Shown one piece after another: positions 52,923 through 62,477 of a stretch of DNA of 64,000 bases (positions are counted from its first letter, which is position 1; every line of letters starts with the position of its first letter). The notes under the pieces were generated by a model. That model was not told the DNA's origin and ran no database searches. It worked only from the letters and a program-made list of their open reading frames with translations. The stretch is from the NCBI RefSeq assembly GCF_013373865.1, contig NC_050467.1:36627132-36691131 (forward strand), written 5' to 3'. Origin of the DNA: Monomorium pharaonis. Lineage: Eukaryota; Arthropoda; Insecta; Hymenoptera; Formicidae. The translations under genes and the position numbers were made by a program.

Positions 52923-53528
52923 AGTAGGAATACAAGACCGGTTCTAACTCGGGAGCTCTGAGGGGGGTGCGGGTGTGCGGGGGGGGCGGGGGGATGTTAC
53001 GGCGGGGAGGGGGTGACGTCACCCGGGGCTCCGGGAAAAACCGCTTATCAGAAGTAAACTGATATCCCGCTTATCAGACGTAAACTATTTTGCGGTGCCT
53101 TTGAAAAAACTTGATATGTTTTTGAAAACTTGATATGTTTTTATAAGGGGGTATTGATATAAAAAATGCTACTTTTTACCCCCTCCCTGTTTTGGGTGTT
53201 AGAGGGGGGAGGGGGGGGGGGGGCAATGTTGCATTAAACATGTTGCAACATGTTTCGCGATAACGTGATTGGCTCTCGATGATCACGTGATTTAAACGTT
53301 GGCAACGCTGTAATTTTATAAACGTCGGCAACGCTGTAATTTTTTTGGGTGTGATAAGTGCTCCAGTTGAGACAAAGGATTAAAAAATTTGTGGAGGGGT
53401 GTACAATATAAGAAGAGTTCTGACAATGGTACCGCATCACTCGCGTGTTACAAGACGGACAGCAAAACTTCTCGTTTGCTCCTCAGTCGGTGGAAGACAG
53501 ACTTCAAAAGCTTCCCGAAACGTACAGC

Positions 53529-54267
53529 ATGAACTATTACGTTCCGATCCAACAGAACGAGGCGAATGATAAACCGTAAGTATTTTTTATAATTTTTAAA
53601 ATTTTCTTCGTATTAATATCTTATATTTTTCTATAGCGAGCTATATTTTTTTTACAGAACATTATCGCAGCCGCGTTATACTCCACGCATCTTGGGTAGG
53701 AGATACGCCTTGACCGCCACGGCATACAAATACTTGGATATTGCAATCAGCGTGGGACCTATATCTTATGTGGAAATACTGCTTGGTGACAACAGGGGCA
53801 ATCAAATAATTTTGCCATACGCAACATGGAAAACGTTTATAGATCGACGGGTGGATATTGAACGATTTGTGCGGTCAGCTTATTTTGACTGCACAACGAT
53901 TTGTGCAGTATCTTCAAGATTTGCAGTTTGTGATCTGATTATAAAACTTGTAAAAATGCGCGATGAAAATATTATAAAGTTGGTGTTGCATGATAATTGC
54001 ATGTACATGAAACCGTCAACCTTACTGTTCCTATATGAACTTGAAGATTGTGTTGATTATGTATGTCATCAATTAGATCAACATACGTACAGCGTGAGCG
54101 ATAAATATAAGAAGTTTATTACTATTTTGCGTCAAAATCATATTACTAATCAAAGCGACGCTGCAAAGTTATTACGCGAAAAATATGATAAAACATGTCT
54201 CGTAGAGTGTGAGCTAATTGCTTACGCTTTCGATAATATTGTATATGATGCTTTATATGACAAGTAA
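53529..54267 (+). CDS. Polinton B gene X, two exons, intact
   Basis: Exon 1 53529-53575 (MNYYVPIQQNEANDK), intron 53576-53657 with GTAAGT and TTTTTTTTACAG, exon 2 53658-54267. The 218-residue product has LGRRYALTATAYKYLDIAIS, RVDIERFV and a C-terminal KYDKTCLVECELIAYAFDNI. No family recognised. It is the first gene of both Polintons and the only plus-strand gene left of the capsid cluster. A repeat-free body and retention of exon structure argue that it is a real gene. Role unknown. Confidence 0.75.
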
Positions 54268-54378
54268 AATGTGTAAAGAAAACCAGTCTTGTAAACTGTA
54301 AGCTAATTACGTTGTGAATCATATTGTACGTTATGCTTTATATAACAAAATAAATGTATAAAAATGATATTGTTTGAA

Positions 54379-54993
54379 TTATTTTTTCCTATATAGTTTT
54401 AAGTTAAAAATTGTATAAATAAAACGAGATGGGGAAAAAGGGAAATATGAGGGGGTAAAAGAATGTAAAAATGGATACGATATATATTTTTTATTCTTAG
54501 ACCACCAATTAAACAGCTTAAATACATTTTGTAAAGCACAGTTGTTCACATGATTCTGACATCGTAAAGTGTACATAATGTCCAACTTGTTTAGAGGTTC
54601 TATGTCTTCGTAATGCGTCTCGATATTCTCGACGTAAGCTTCCTGTCTCGCCTCGTCCAGAAGCAAATAACGCAACCATTCTCGTTTCTCACATCCCTTG
54701 ACGTACACGAGAATTTCATCATCGGTTGCGGTTGTACCCATTACCGCCTTTGTAATCAAACTCCTAGCCATGCTGTGTGGAATTAATCCATCCTCCCATG
54801 ATATTCCATGATGATTCACTTTCAACCATGCCACCTGACATCTTTCTGCCTTGGTAAGGTATTCCCATGGATAAGTGGGTGTAAACAAGTAGTGGGTGAG
54901 TTCAAATCCATCTTTGAGAGAGGCAAATTCCTTAACGATAAATTTTCCTCCAACGATGAAACCTTGCAGGTCTACGAACGTTGGTACAAGCAT
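54379..54993 (-). CDS. Polinton B gene Y, unknown
   Basis: 204 residues from ATG 54993: MLVPTFVDLQGFIVGGKFIV, FELTHYLFTPTYPWEYLTKA, NHHGISWEDGLIPHSMARSL, VYVKGCEKREWLRYLLLDEA, CQNHVNNCALQNVFKLFNWW, then a hydrophobic-basic tail. The regularly spaced Asp, His and Glu/Lys residues and the final H-x-x-x-C-A-L block suggest an enzyme, perhaps nuclease-like, but I cannot name the family. First or last gene of the minus-strand cluster, 90 nt from the capsid gene's end. Confidence 0.65.
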   Translation of the reverse strand: MLVPTFVDLQGFIVGGKFIVKEFASLKDGFELTHYLFTPTYPWEYLTKAERCQVAWLKVNHHGISWEDGLIPHSMARSLITKAVMGTTATDDEILVYVKGCEKREWLRYLLLDEARQEAYVENIETHYEDIEPLNKLDIMYTLRCQNHVNNCALQNVFKLFNWWSKNKKYISYPFLHSFTPSYFPFSPSRFIYTIFNLKLYRKK

Positions 54994-55084
54994 GACAGCT
55001 GTCGTTGAGAATACTGTGATTGACTTCGATGCGTCGTAGAGTTATATATTGTCTTATCTCCCTCTCCTTTAATGTACAACGTTG

Positions 55085-56282
55085 TTAGGTGATTTTGCGC
55101 ACAACGTTTGTCAACGGGTTGTACTGAACCACGCGGTCGTGTATGATGAGGCAGTACGCGGTGGTATTCATCGACACATTCTCTTTGCATTCAAATTCTA
55201 TGCGCACGTCCACGGTTGCGCTCTTGATCGATTTATTTTGTCGAGAGCAATCGATGATTACGAATGGACCGTTAAGTAGAAAAGTTGAAGTGGTGAGGTT
55301 TGGCTCGAGATACTCGTATCCATAATAACCCTTGCAGAAACGCGCGTACATGTCGTACAGAATCGCCCATTTATTTTTATCGAAATCCAAGTTCATATCG
55401 TCGTATGGATAACATTCCGAGTTCAGATACAGTTTCACGTTTGTCAATTTGCAATGATCGAATCGGCTTAAATCCTCGGACACAATGTTCTTTCGACCCG
55501 TCTGCAGAGCAAAGATAACATATCGCTTCGACGGCTTCTCAAGCTGAGTAGCGGTCTTGATGGTCCACGAATGCTTAGTTGTTTGCTGCAATAGTGGAAA
55601 CTCGTACAGATCCCACGAACGAAAAGCCATGCTCAGGTACCGTCCGCTCTCCAGAGTACGACAACTTATGTATCTCGTTCAGCAGTACGTGAGGCATGCG
55701 CCATTGTATCTTGAATATATCAATCGTGGATTCCAACTCCGAACTTCCCATTAGACTGTTGTTATCGTTACGCGCGCGTATTAAAATTAACTCGTGACGA
55801 GCGTTGATCACCACGCGTCTGTAATCCTCGCAAAACCCCAACAACATGTTGAGTGGTACGCAATAATTAAAGTATCCATTCACGTCCCAACCCGAAATCC
55901 ATCCTGCGTTCCTCAGAATCACGTTTTTGTCTGACGACACAGTTGCATAGTTTTTCAGTGTGCTGGTTATTCCAACATTTCTGTTGCGATCAATTTCTAC
56001 ACCGTCGAGTTTGTATCGAATCTCATCGAACATGAACGCGACACAATTATTTCCCAGTACCACCGAAAATCCCTCGGCTGGTTTGTTTATTGTCACTTTT
56101 CCCTCGATGTATAGAAAACTTTCGAACGGCAATGTGTACAGATCCTGTTGGTGTATGGGTATTCGTATCTCGTCGCTGTGCCCGAACGTTGTGTTGGCAA
56201 ACGGATTGTACGTATGAGTCTCGATCTTGACGATGCGATCATCGAAAATCGGCTCGTCTCCGATGTTTAGAATGTCAGTCAT
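55085..56282 (-). pseudogene. Polinton B major capsid protein, one frameshift
   Basis: ATG 56282: MTDILNIGDEPIFDDRIVKI, HTYNPFANTTFGHSDEIRI, DEIRYKLDGVEIDRNRNVGI, LNMLLGFCEDYRRVVINARH. Near 55662 an 8-nt deletion relative to A throws the second half (FRSWDLYEFPLLQQTTKHSW ... ECYPYDDMNLDFDK ... IIDCSRQNKS) into another frame, open to 55085. About 400 residues in total. Double jelly-roll hexon-like protein of the Polinton virion. This and the A copy are broken at different places. Confidence 0.9.
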
Positions 56283-56287
56283 CGTTA

Positions 56288-56485
56288 TCAGACGTTTCGC
56301 ACCGCGAATCCCAGAGATTGTAAAAATTTAACGTTTGACGCGTTGAGCTTCTTTTTCTCGGGACAACAGGATGATTGAACATTATTAAACGTTGTCGCAA
56401 GAGTATCGGGTGATTGTTGGAATGTTGGCACTGGTGTGGAGATAATGTTATCTTTCGCGCGCTGCGATGTGTTTAGCACGAGCAT
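56288..56485 (-). CDS. Polinton B small conserved protein
   Basis: 65 residues from ATG 56485: MLVLNTSQRAKDNIIST, then LNASNVKFLQSLGFAV. Sits between the minor and major capsid genes, as in A (47660-47857), where the sequence is about 55-60% identical and the frame also open. Conservation of the C-terminal LxASNVxxLQSLGF block argues for a real gene. Confidence 0.65.
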   Translation of the reverse strand: MLVLNTSQRAKDNIISTPVPTFQQSPDTLATTFNNVQSSCCPEKKKLNASNVKFLQSLGFAVRNV

Positions 56486-56497
56486 CTCACGTTCGCG

Positions 56498-57265
56498 TTA
56501 TTGTTGCAACCGTCGTCGCACGTGCAGTCTGACGGTGATTTCTTCTCCTCGAAAATCAAGCAATCGTCCGTTCTGATCGACGGCGCGTATTGTCAGATCC
56601 GTAATGCACCGCACGATGATTGGCAGATAAATGATTTGTGTGGGCCTTTCCGATATCTTATATCCTGGTGGCACGCTCGGTGAAAACTCATGTATCGTGT
56701 GTACACTCTTATTGTTGCTGTACGCGCCCGCGGTCACGTTGCATTCCACGCGAATAATATTCACGTTCATTATGTTGATCGACACGTCCGATTCGTGCCA
56801 TTTTCGCGGTAGCAGTACACCACGCTTTGGTGAGAATCCTAGCAGCGATCCTATGTTGTTGGGTTTACCAAAATGTATACTGTAGGCGCATTTGATCTCA
56901 CATCTCATTGTATTGTAGTTGGCGCGAAGCGTTATCGGATACTCCCCATCATTATCATCATCGTTGCCCCCACGCGTAACGTCACCGGAATGAGTTCCAT
57001 CGTGTTGCGGACGTTTTCGTGAAATTGTGCGTTTCAAAAATTCGTTTATAGCTCGCAGTTCGTAGGATCCCTCGGGAATCGTAATCTCCGTGTTATCCTT
57101 GTCAAAGTAAAACGTATTGTTTGAGGCATTCACGTTCGGTATCGTGTTATAGGTTTCAAAAATCGTTAGACCGAGCTCATAATCATCGTCGCTCAAATCT
57201 ATAGCTGGAGAATAGTGTGCCGCGAGAACGCTGCTCTTGCCGCTCAGGGTAAACGTCAGCGACAT
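56498..57265 (-). CDS. Polinton B minor capsid (penton-like) protein
   Basis: 255 residues from ATG 57265, uninterrupted. MSLTFTLSGKSSVLAAHYSP, YELGLTIFETYNTIPNVNAS, a longer acidic loop (RGGNDDDNDGEY), HTIHEFSPSVPPGYKISERP and a C-terminal DFRGEEITVRLHVRR. Predicted single jelly-roll vertex protein. The acidic loop is the main difference from the A copy. Confidence 0.85.
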   Translation of the reverse strand: MSLTFTLSGKSSVLAAHYSPAIDLSDDDYELGLTIFETYNTIPNVNASNNTFYFDKDNTEITIPEGSYELRAINEFLKRTISRKRPQHDGTHSGDVTRGGNDDDNDGEYPITLRANYNTMRCEIKCAYSIHFGKPNNIGSLLGFSPKRGVLLPRKWHESDVSINIMNVNIIRVECNVTAGAYSNNKSVHTIHEFSPSVPPGYKISERPTQIIYLPIIVRCITDLTIRAVDQNGRLLDFRGEEITVRLHVRRRLQQ

Positions 57266-57315
57266 GATGGTGGTGAAATACTGAGTTTTTGCGGTACTAG
57301 TTCAGCTTTTTAAAT

Positions 57316-57690
57316 TTACACGCGTTGAAGAAACTGCAGGCAGAGTTGTCCACAAATGCTCTGATCGTACGTTTGATAGGACGTTCGATTATACTCAATC
57401 GTTATCACCCCGTCCCCAAAGTATCGTACTAGTTCTCTAGGTGGTCGAAGATTGCCGAAACTATCGAAATACGCGACGTGGTTACCCCTCTTTGCGTACG
57501 CCACCCAGTGAGTGCCGGGGCCCGTCGTATCGTCCAAATTTATGATACCACTCTCGTTTAGACGCGCACCACTCGTCGGTAACGCGTTACGCATAAAAAC
57601 ACCTCTGAATATGGAATACGCGCGCGTTTTGCTAGTTGCGTCAATTGCACGTTCGTCGTCGCACCTGTGGGTAGTGTTAATGTTTCTTCG
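57316..57690 (-). pseudogene. Polinton B adenain-like protease, frameshifted
   Basis: Catalytic blocks GTHWVAYAKRGNHVAYFDSFG and YDQSICGQLCLQFLQ are in one frame (57316-57610). The N-terminal segment (TTNVQLTQLAKRARIPY) is in another, because one T is missing near 57608 relative to A. As in A, no ATG serves the N-terminal frame, and an acceptor-like CTACCCACAG|GTG marks its start near 57670. Confidence 0.8.
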
Positions 57691-58348
57691 ACGTTTTTTT
57701 TTTCTTCTGTACACCTTTTCCATGTTTGTACGGGGCGAGATACAGTCCTCGCCCGCGTTTGTATGGGGCGAGATATAAGCCGTGACCTTCCATCGCGCGA
57801 TTGTGACGCTGTAACTCCTCGAACTGACGTCGCGCGGCTTTGTTGTCGTTCACCGCCTTTGCCACACCAGCCGCTCCACCAATCAAGGATCCGAGTGCAC
57901 CCAATATTGGTAAAATCGGTAATGCACCACCTCGTTTTGCAGCCTGAAGTATGCGTTTTTTTTTCGTCGATTTTTTCGTTGAATTCTTCTTCATACCCAT
58001 ACCAATCTTCGTCTTGGCTTTCATGGCTGCCCAGACAGCAGCAGCTGCTGCTCTTTCCCCGAGAGGTGAATCTTTCGCGATTACCCGTTTTAGCGCTTTG
58101 TCCGCGAGTATCTTGTCCGCCGCGTGTCTGTCGATGAGCTCGTTGCTCTGGGAGTACGCAATGTCGTGTTCGCGACACGCCGCGTCGAGCGGATTTATAC
58201 CTTGATCACCTCTGGCCAATCGTTTTTTCAGCCGAGTACCCGGACCGCAAAACTGGTAACCGGGAATATGTAATTCGAAAGGAAGAGCGTTTATCGCGCG
58301 ATTCAGCAGTTGACCACAACCGCGTTTTACCGTTGCGACAGCCGGCAT
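57677..58348 (-). CDS. Polinton B PLA2-domain virion protein
   Basis: 223 residues from ATG 58348 (MPAVATVKRGCGQLL), chosen because it overlaps the upstream gene's stop as in A. Domains: PLA2 with Ca-loop YQFCGPGT and catalytic CREHDIAY (about residues 30-70); an Ala-rich AAAAVWAAMKAKTKIG; Lys-rich stretch; Gly-rich hydrophobic LPILPILGALGSLIGGAAG; tandem GLYLAPYKRGRGLYLAPYKH and a basic end. PLA2 domains of this type are known from parvovirus VP1, where they help entry; the Gly-rich/tandem tail is reminiscent of adenovirus core or pVI-like proteins. Uninterrupted here. Confidence 0.8.
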   Translation of the reverse strand: MPAVATVKRGCGQLLNRAINALPFELHIPGYQFCGPGTRLKKRLARGDQGINPLDAACREHDIAYSQSNELIDRHAADKILADKALKRVIAKDSPLGERAAAAAVWAAMKAKTKIGMGMKKNSTKKSTKKKRILQAAKRGGALPILPILGALGSLIGGAAGVAKAVNDNKAARRQFEELQRHNRAMEGHGLYLAPYKRGRGLYLAPYKHGKGVQKKKKTSKKH

Positions 58349-58593
58349 TCGACACAATTTTTGATCAACGGCGCGGGTCCGTCGATGTGCGTCCGCTGCC
58401 ACGGTTGATTGTAATGCTCGTAGCAACGACGATAGCTTCGAACCTCTAGATCAGCCCTTATATGTTCCGGAAGCCTGTCCCACACGTGTTCGATGTAGTT
58501 GCCACACACGCGTAGCAAAATAGGTTTTGGCACGAATTCTAACTGCTCGGCGCTCAATTCGAGTATATCGGAGGGGTGTGACAGTATAAGATA
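58327..58593 (-). pseudogene. Polinton B small protein, start codon lost
   Basis: Same protein as 49645-49914 of A (YIEHVWDRLPEHIRADLEV, CYEHYNQPWQRTH, CVECRLSQR). The codon corresponding to A's ATG is ACG, and the first visible start-like codon downstream is TTG at 58557. The frame is otherwise open and runs 22 nt into the PLA2 gene. Confidence 0.6.
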
Positions 58594-58627
58594 CGTGTTT
58601 GATACTGAGCGATGCGTGATTTTACAC

Positions 58628-58639
58628 GCCTATAAATAG
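58628..58639 (-). promoter_or_regulatory. TATA-like core, capsid cluster of Polinton B
   Basis: GCCTATAAATAG (+), the same dodecamer as at 49946 in A and at the same distance from the minus-strand cluster. Confidence 0.6.
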
Positions 58640-58734
58640 CCTCAGATCGCAACATGTTTCGTTCTGAATAAAGAAAAAAATATATAGAGAGATGTTAAAC
58701 ATGAAACGGTTATACATATACGTAAGGATGTTTA

Positions 58735-59130
58735 AGACGTGAAATGAACGTAAGAAGTACGTGAACGAATGTGGAACGAACGTGTGAAGTATGTGAACGA
58801 ACGTGAAATAAACGTAAGAAGTATGTAAACGAACGTGGAAAGTACATGAACGAACGTGAAACGAACATAAGAAGTATGTGAACGAACGTAAGAAGTACGT
58901 AAACGAACGTGGAAAGTACGTGAACGAACGTAAGAAGTACGTGAACGAACGTGGAAAGTACGTGAACGAACGTGAAACGAACATAAGAAGTACGTAAATG
59001 AACGTGGAAAGTACGTGAACGAACGTGAAACGAACATAAGAAGTACGTAAACGAACGTGGAAAATACGTGAACGAACGTTAAAAGTATGTGAATGAATTT
59101 AAGAAGTATGTAAATGAACGTAAAAATATT
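58735..59130. repeat. GAACGTGNNN minisatellite between the divergent Polinton B clusters
   Basis: About 20 units of 18-24 bp built from ACGTGAACGAACGT, GGAAAGT, GAAACGAAC and ATAAGAAGT. The minus frames rich in FTYF/RSFTYF are its translation. Confidence 0.95.
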
Positions 59131-59476
59131 AATTCTATATTAATTTAGCAGTCATCTTCAACAGGATCGCCCATTAGTACGCACGGTGATAAGTTGTGTC
59201 ACGCCCGACTATTGATAAACACAGCGATCAGGCCCAACCATTGCGGGGTATAGCGTCACGCCCGCGCAGCCATTGATACACGCTGCGACGAGCTTATCTT
59301 CCTTCTTCGCGCGGCCATTGATACGCGCCGTAATGAGCTTATCTTCTTCCTTTATGCTTTCTCTATCCGTACGCTGCATTCACACACACGCACACATACT
59401 CATATACAGCATACGCTGCACTCACTCGCCTATAAATAGGTCGTTCGATTCCACTATATAATCAGATTCCGAAAAC
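59131..59476 (+). promoter_or_regulatory. Upstream region of the Polinton B ATPase
   Basis: Short repeats (GCCATTGATACGCGC, GAGCTTATCTTC, each twice) lead to GCCTATAAATAG (59428-59439), 37 nt before the ATPase ATG. No gene seen. Confidence 0.55.
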
Positions 59477-60184
59477 ATGAGATTCGTGCGACAGCCGTTG
59501 GCGATATGCGTTACGAATTACGATGACAAGTTACGACTAATGGGGGATGACGGAGAGAGGCGCAAGCATGGCGCGATGCTGCCTACTACCATACGCGCGA
59601 TTATTTGTGGCCTATCGAACTGCGATAAAACCAACATTATGATAAACTTGTTGGAATGTCCGCACGGTGTACGTTTCGAGAACGTGTACGTGTACTCGAA
59701 ATCTTTGCAACAGCCGAAATATCGGTATTTGGAAAATTTGTTAAGATCGATGAATGAAATTAACTATTTTACGTTCTCCAATAACTGTGACGTCATTCCG
59801 CCGAATAAAGCGCGTCCAAACTCAATTTTCATCTTTGACGATATTGCGTGCGACAAGCAGGATGCCGTGAGAGAGTATTTTGCGATGGGTCGGCATTCGA
59901 ACGTCGACTGCTTTTATCTTTGTCAGTCGTACGCGAGAATACCTAAACATCTTATACGCGACAACGCAAACCTGCTGATTCTGTTTAAACAGGATGGTAC
60001 CAACCTGAAACATGTGTACAACGATCATGTTAACACCGATATGTCATACTATGATTTTTGTGCGTTATGTCGTGATTGTTGGCGGCGTGATTATGGATTT
60101 CTAGTAATAGACAAGGATAGTTCACTTACTAACGGGCGATATAGAAGAGGATTTAACGAGTTCGCGATGCTGCGGAGCGATTAG
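59477..60184 (+). CDS. Polinton B genome-packaging ATPase
   Basis: 235 residues from ATG 59477. Walker A region IICGLSNCDKTNIM, Walker B SIFIFDDIACDKQD, then FAMGRHSNVDCFYLCQSYAR with the sensor Gln and RIPKHLIRDNANLLILFKQD, the FtsK/HerA A32-like packaging family. It would pump DNA into capsids. The Walker A Gly before Lys-Thr is Asp here, whereas Polinton A keeps Gly, so activity is doubtful. Uninterrupted otherwise. Followed 24 nt later by the DUF8207-like gene, likely co-transcribed. Confidence 0.85.
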   Translation: MRFVRQPLAICVTNYDDKLRLMGDDGERRKHGAMLPTTIRAIICGLSNCDKTNIMINLLECPHGVRFENVYVYSKSLQQPKYRYLENLLRSMNEINYFTFSNNCDVIPPNKARPNSIFIFDDIACDKQDAVREYFAMGRHSNVDCFYLCQSYARIPKHLIRDNANLLILFKQDGTNLKHVYNDHVNTDMSYYDFCALCRDCWRRDYGFLVIDKDSSLTNGRYRRGFNEFAMLRSD

Positions 60185-60207
60185 TCGTCATCGATACTTC
60201 GTTGGGG

Positions 60208-61476
60208 ATGAAACGTGAGCGATCGATGCTGTCTGTCAACATGATTGGGAACAATGAAACGCGTGAGCGCGAGAAAATCGCGAAGGAAATTGAGAAAACG
60301 AGCGAATCGATTCGTAAGAAACATCGCGCTTTGAAAACCGGTATGATCGAGGAGAATATCGCGGCGAAGAGACACTTTGAGCCGCTCATCGAGCCGCTGC
60401 AAAAAATCGTCGATAATTCCGGCGTCCGCGTGATAAAGGAAGAACCGCGTGTCGATGACGTAGGCATCGAAACATCGTTCATCCAGAAGAATGTGATAAA
60501 AAATAAGAGAAAACGAAAAGACAGTTCAGTGGACCATGCATTAAGTGAATCGAACAAATGGATGCGATATATGTCAAACGATGCAATGAATTTACCGTCG
60601 CCATCGGTGCAGCATACGTCAAACGATGCAATGAATATACCGTCACCGTCGGTGCAGCGTACGTCCAACGACGTGATAGATCCGTCAGCGATAACGTCCA
60701 CACCGCGTACGGTAGCTGTACAATCCACGATTGAAGCTCCAAAACCGTTAAATAAGGCTCTCGAGACTGTTTTTGAATCCGCTGACGATTCGTTTGCGAC
60801 AACCATTCGAAATCGATTACAAACATCAGAAGGTCTAGAAACGTTATCTCAGCACTTGGGGCCGCTGGGTCAAAAGTACATCGGAGATTTTCTCAGCGGT
60901 CGTGGTGAAAAAGAGAAAATTATGGATACCGTGTACGGCGTTCGTTTAGACAAGGATGGTATGATGTTGGGTAATAAAACGTTCGACGTCAACAGTAGTG
61001 ATCACATAATTATCGGTGATGTAAAATACGTTGGTACACACGGTCTTTACGAACTGATCTTTAAACGATATCCCAACGATTCAGTCTACACGGAAAACGA
61101 TAAACGAAAGTACAAAGATATATTGTTGGCTACAAACGCGCATAAACGTAATTACGTTACACACGGCCGATTATTAGCCAATAAGGGATACAAGTATAAA
61201 TATATAATTGCACCGTTATTAAAATATGATTTTACGAGCGGAATGGGATTACCTCGCGCTATGATACCAAACGATGATGCAATCGGAAAGGAATTACCTC
61301 GCGCTATGACACTAAACGACAACATGATCGATTACGTGCATTGGGACGATCCTAACGAACTGGTGGATCGTCTACGGTTGCTCGAAGCCTCGCATCGGGC
61401 TGGTCATAACGCTCATGACAACGAGATGTTGTCCATCATCGAAGAACTTTGCGAGGCAGGCCTTATTATAAATTAA
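60208..61476 (+). CDS. Polinton B DUF8207-like protein
   Basis: 422 residues from ATG 60208 (ATG 60241 also possible). N-terminal coiled coil (REREKIAKEIEKTSESIRKK), a variable Ser/Asn-rich linker with 15-residue repeats (SNDAMNLPSPSVQHT, SNDAMNIPSPSVQRT), then the conserved domain VYGVRLDKDGMMLGNKTFDV, YVGTHGLYELIFKRYP, NKGYKYKYIIAPLL, a short duplicated LPRAM segment and an acidic tail. I associate it with the arthropod DUF8207 family; function unknown. Lies between ATPase and integrase as in related Polintons. Confidence 0.75.
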   Translation: MKRERSMLSVNMIGNNETREREKIAKEIEKTSESIRKKHRALKTGMIEENIAAKRHFEPLIEPLQKIVDNSGVRVIKEEPRVDDVGIETSFIQKNVIKNKRKRKDSSVDHALSESNKWMRYMSNDAMNLPSPSVQHTSNDAMNIPSPSVQRTSNDVIDPSAITSTPRTVAVQSTIEAPKPLNKALETVFESADDSFATTIRNRLQTSEGLETLSQHLGPLGQKYIGDFLSGRGEKEKIMDTVYGVRLDKDGMMLGNKTFDVNSSDHIIIGDVKYVGTHGLYELIFKRYPNDSVYTENDKRKYKDILLATNAHKRNYVTHGRLLANKGYKYKYIIAPLLKYDFTSGMGLPRAMIPNDDAIGKELPRAMTLNDNMIDYVHWDDPNELVDRLRLLEASHRAGHNAHDNEMLSIIEELCEAGLIIN

Positions 61477-61529
61477 CTTGCGTATCGTCAAAACAAATCA
61501 GTTGATCGACGTCACCCTATACATCAAAC

Positions 61530-62477
61530 ATGAAATTACTGAAATCTAATGTTAGTTCCGAAAAACGACGACTCGTCGAGGAACTGCACGCTTCAGCGAG
61601 AAAAAATTTTCCGCGGAGACACGTCATAGTTCGAGGATACGATGATCTGTGGCAGGCCGATATCGTCGAGATGATTCCGTACTCACGTTTCAACAAAGGT
61701 TACCACTACATACTTACCGTCATCGATGTGTTGAGCAAGTACGCGTGGGCTATACCGCTCAAGAGCAAAAGTGGAAGCGAGACAGCTGACGCTATCGCTG
61801 AGATAATTCAAGAGAGCGGCAGACGTCCGAAAAATTTACAAACCGATATGGGGAAGGAGTTTTACAACGCCGACGTGCAGAAACTATTGCAAAAACATGA
61901 CATTAACCATTATTCCACGTACTCGGTAATGAAGGCGTCGGTCGTCGAACGCTTTAATCGCACGCTGAAGAACGATATGTGGAAGCAGTTTACGCTCAAC
62001 GGTAATTACAAGTGGATTGACCTGTTATCACGTCTCGTGTCGAATTACAACGTTCGGAAGCGCCGAACGATCGGTGTGCGACCCGTCGACGTAACTCCTG
62101 CGATGGCTGAAAGACTCTTGGATACGATATACAGCACTATAAAGATTGCTGGTCCAGCGAAATTCAAAGTAGGCGACTCTGTACGCGTGAGCAAGTACAA
62201 GACAATTTTCGAGAAAGGTTACACACCAAATTGGACAACCGAGGTGTTCAAGATCGTTAAAGTGCAGCGTACCAACCCCGTAACTTATTTACTCGAAGAT
62301 TATCGCGGAACATCTATCGCTGGAGCGTTCTACGAGCATGAGTTGCATCGCGCGACTCACCCGGACGTATTTCTGGTAGAGAAATTATTGCGCAGGAAAG
62401 GAAACGAGGTTTATGTCAAGTGGTTGGGATTCGATGGATCACATAATTCGTGGATACACAAAGACAATGTTATTTAA
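61530..62477 (+). CDS. Polinton B retrovirus-type integrase with chromodomain
   Basis: 315 residues from ATG 61530, uninterrupted. rve core with the catalytic triad: Asp in WQADIVEMIP, Asp in LQTDMGKEFY, Glu in SVVERFNRTLKND. An SH3-like VGDSVRVSKYKTIFEKGYTP segment follows, then a C-terminal chromodomain VEKLLRRKGNEVYVKWLGFD ending SWIHKDNVI. It catalyses insertion of Polinton DNA with 6-bp duplications. The chromodomain may steer it to modified chromatin. Confidence 0.95.
   Translation: MKLLKSNVSSEKRRLVEELHASARKNFPRRHVIVRGYDDLWQADIVEMIPYSRFNKGYHYILTVIDVLSKYAWAIPLKSKSGSETADAIAEIIQESGRRPKNLQTDMGKEFYNADVQKLLQKHDINHYSTYSVMKASVVERFNRTLKNDMWKQFTLNGNYKWIDLLSRLVSNYNVRKRRTIGVRPVDVTPAMAERLLDTIYSTIKIAGPAKFKVGDSVRVSKYKTIFEKGYTPNWTTEVFKIVKVQRTNPVTYLLEDYRGTSIAGAFYEHELHRATHPDVFLVEKLLRRKGNEVYVKWLGFDGSHNSWIHKDNVI

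Noticed and set aside
52400..53000. Recent tandem duplication of one Polinton
   Set aside because: Gene and head divergence is too high, and the B head interrupts an A gene; nested insertion fits better.
58622..59037. Minus-strand frames rich in RSFTYF
   Set aside because: Translation of the GAACGTG minisatellite in the Polinton B spacer.
58735..59120. CRISPR-like repeats
   Set aside because: Units are contiguous and variable without spacers, and the genome is eukaryotic.
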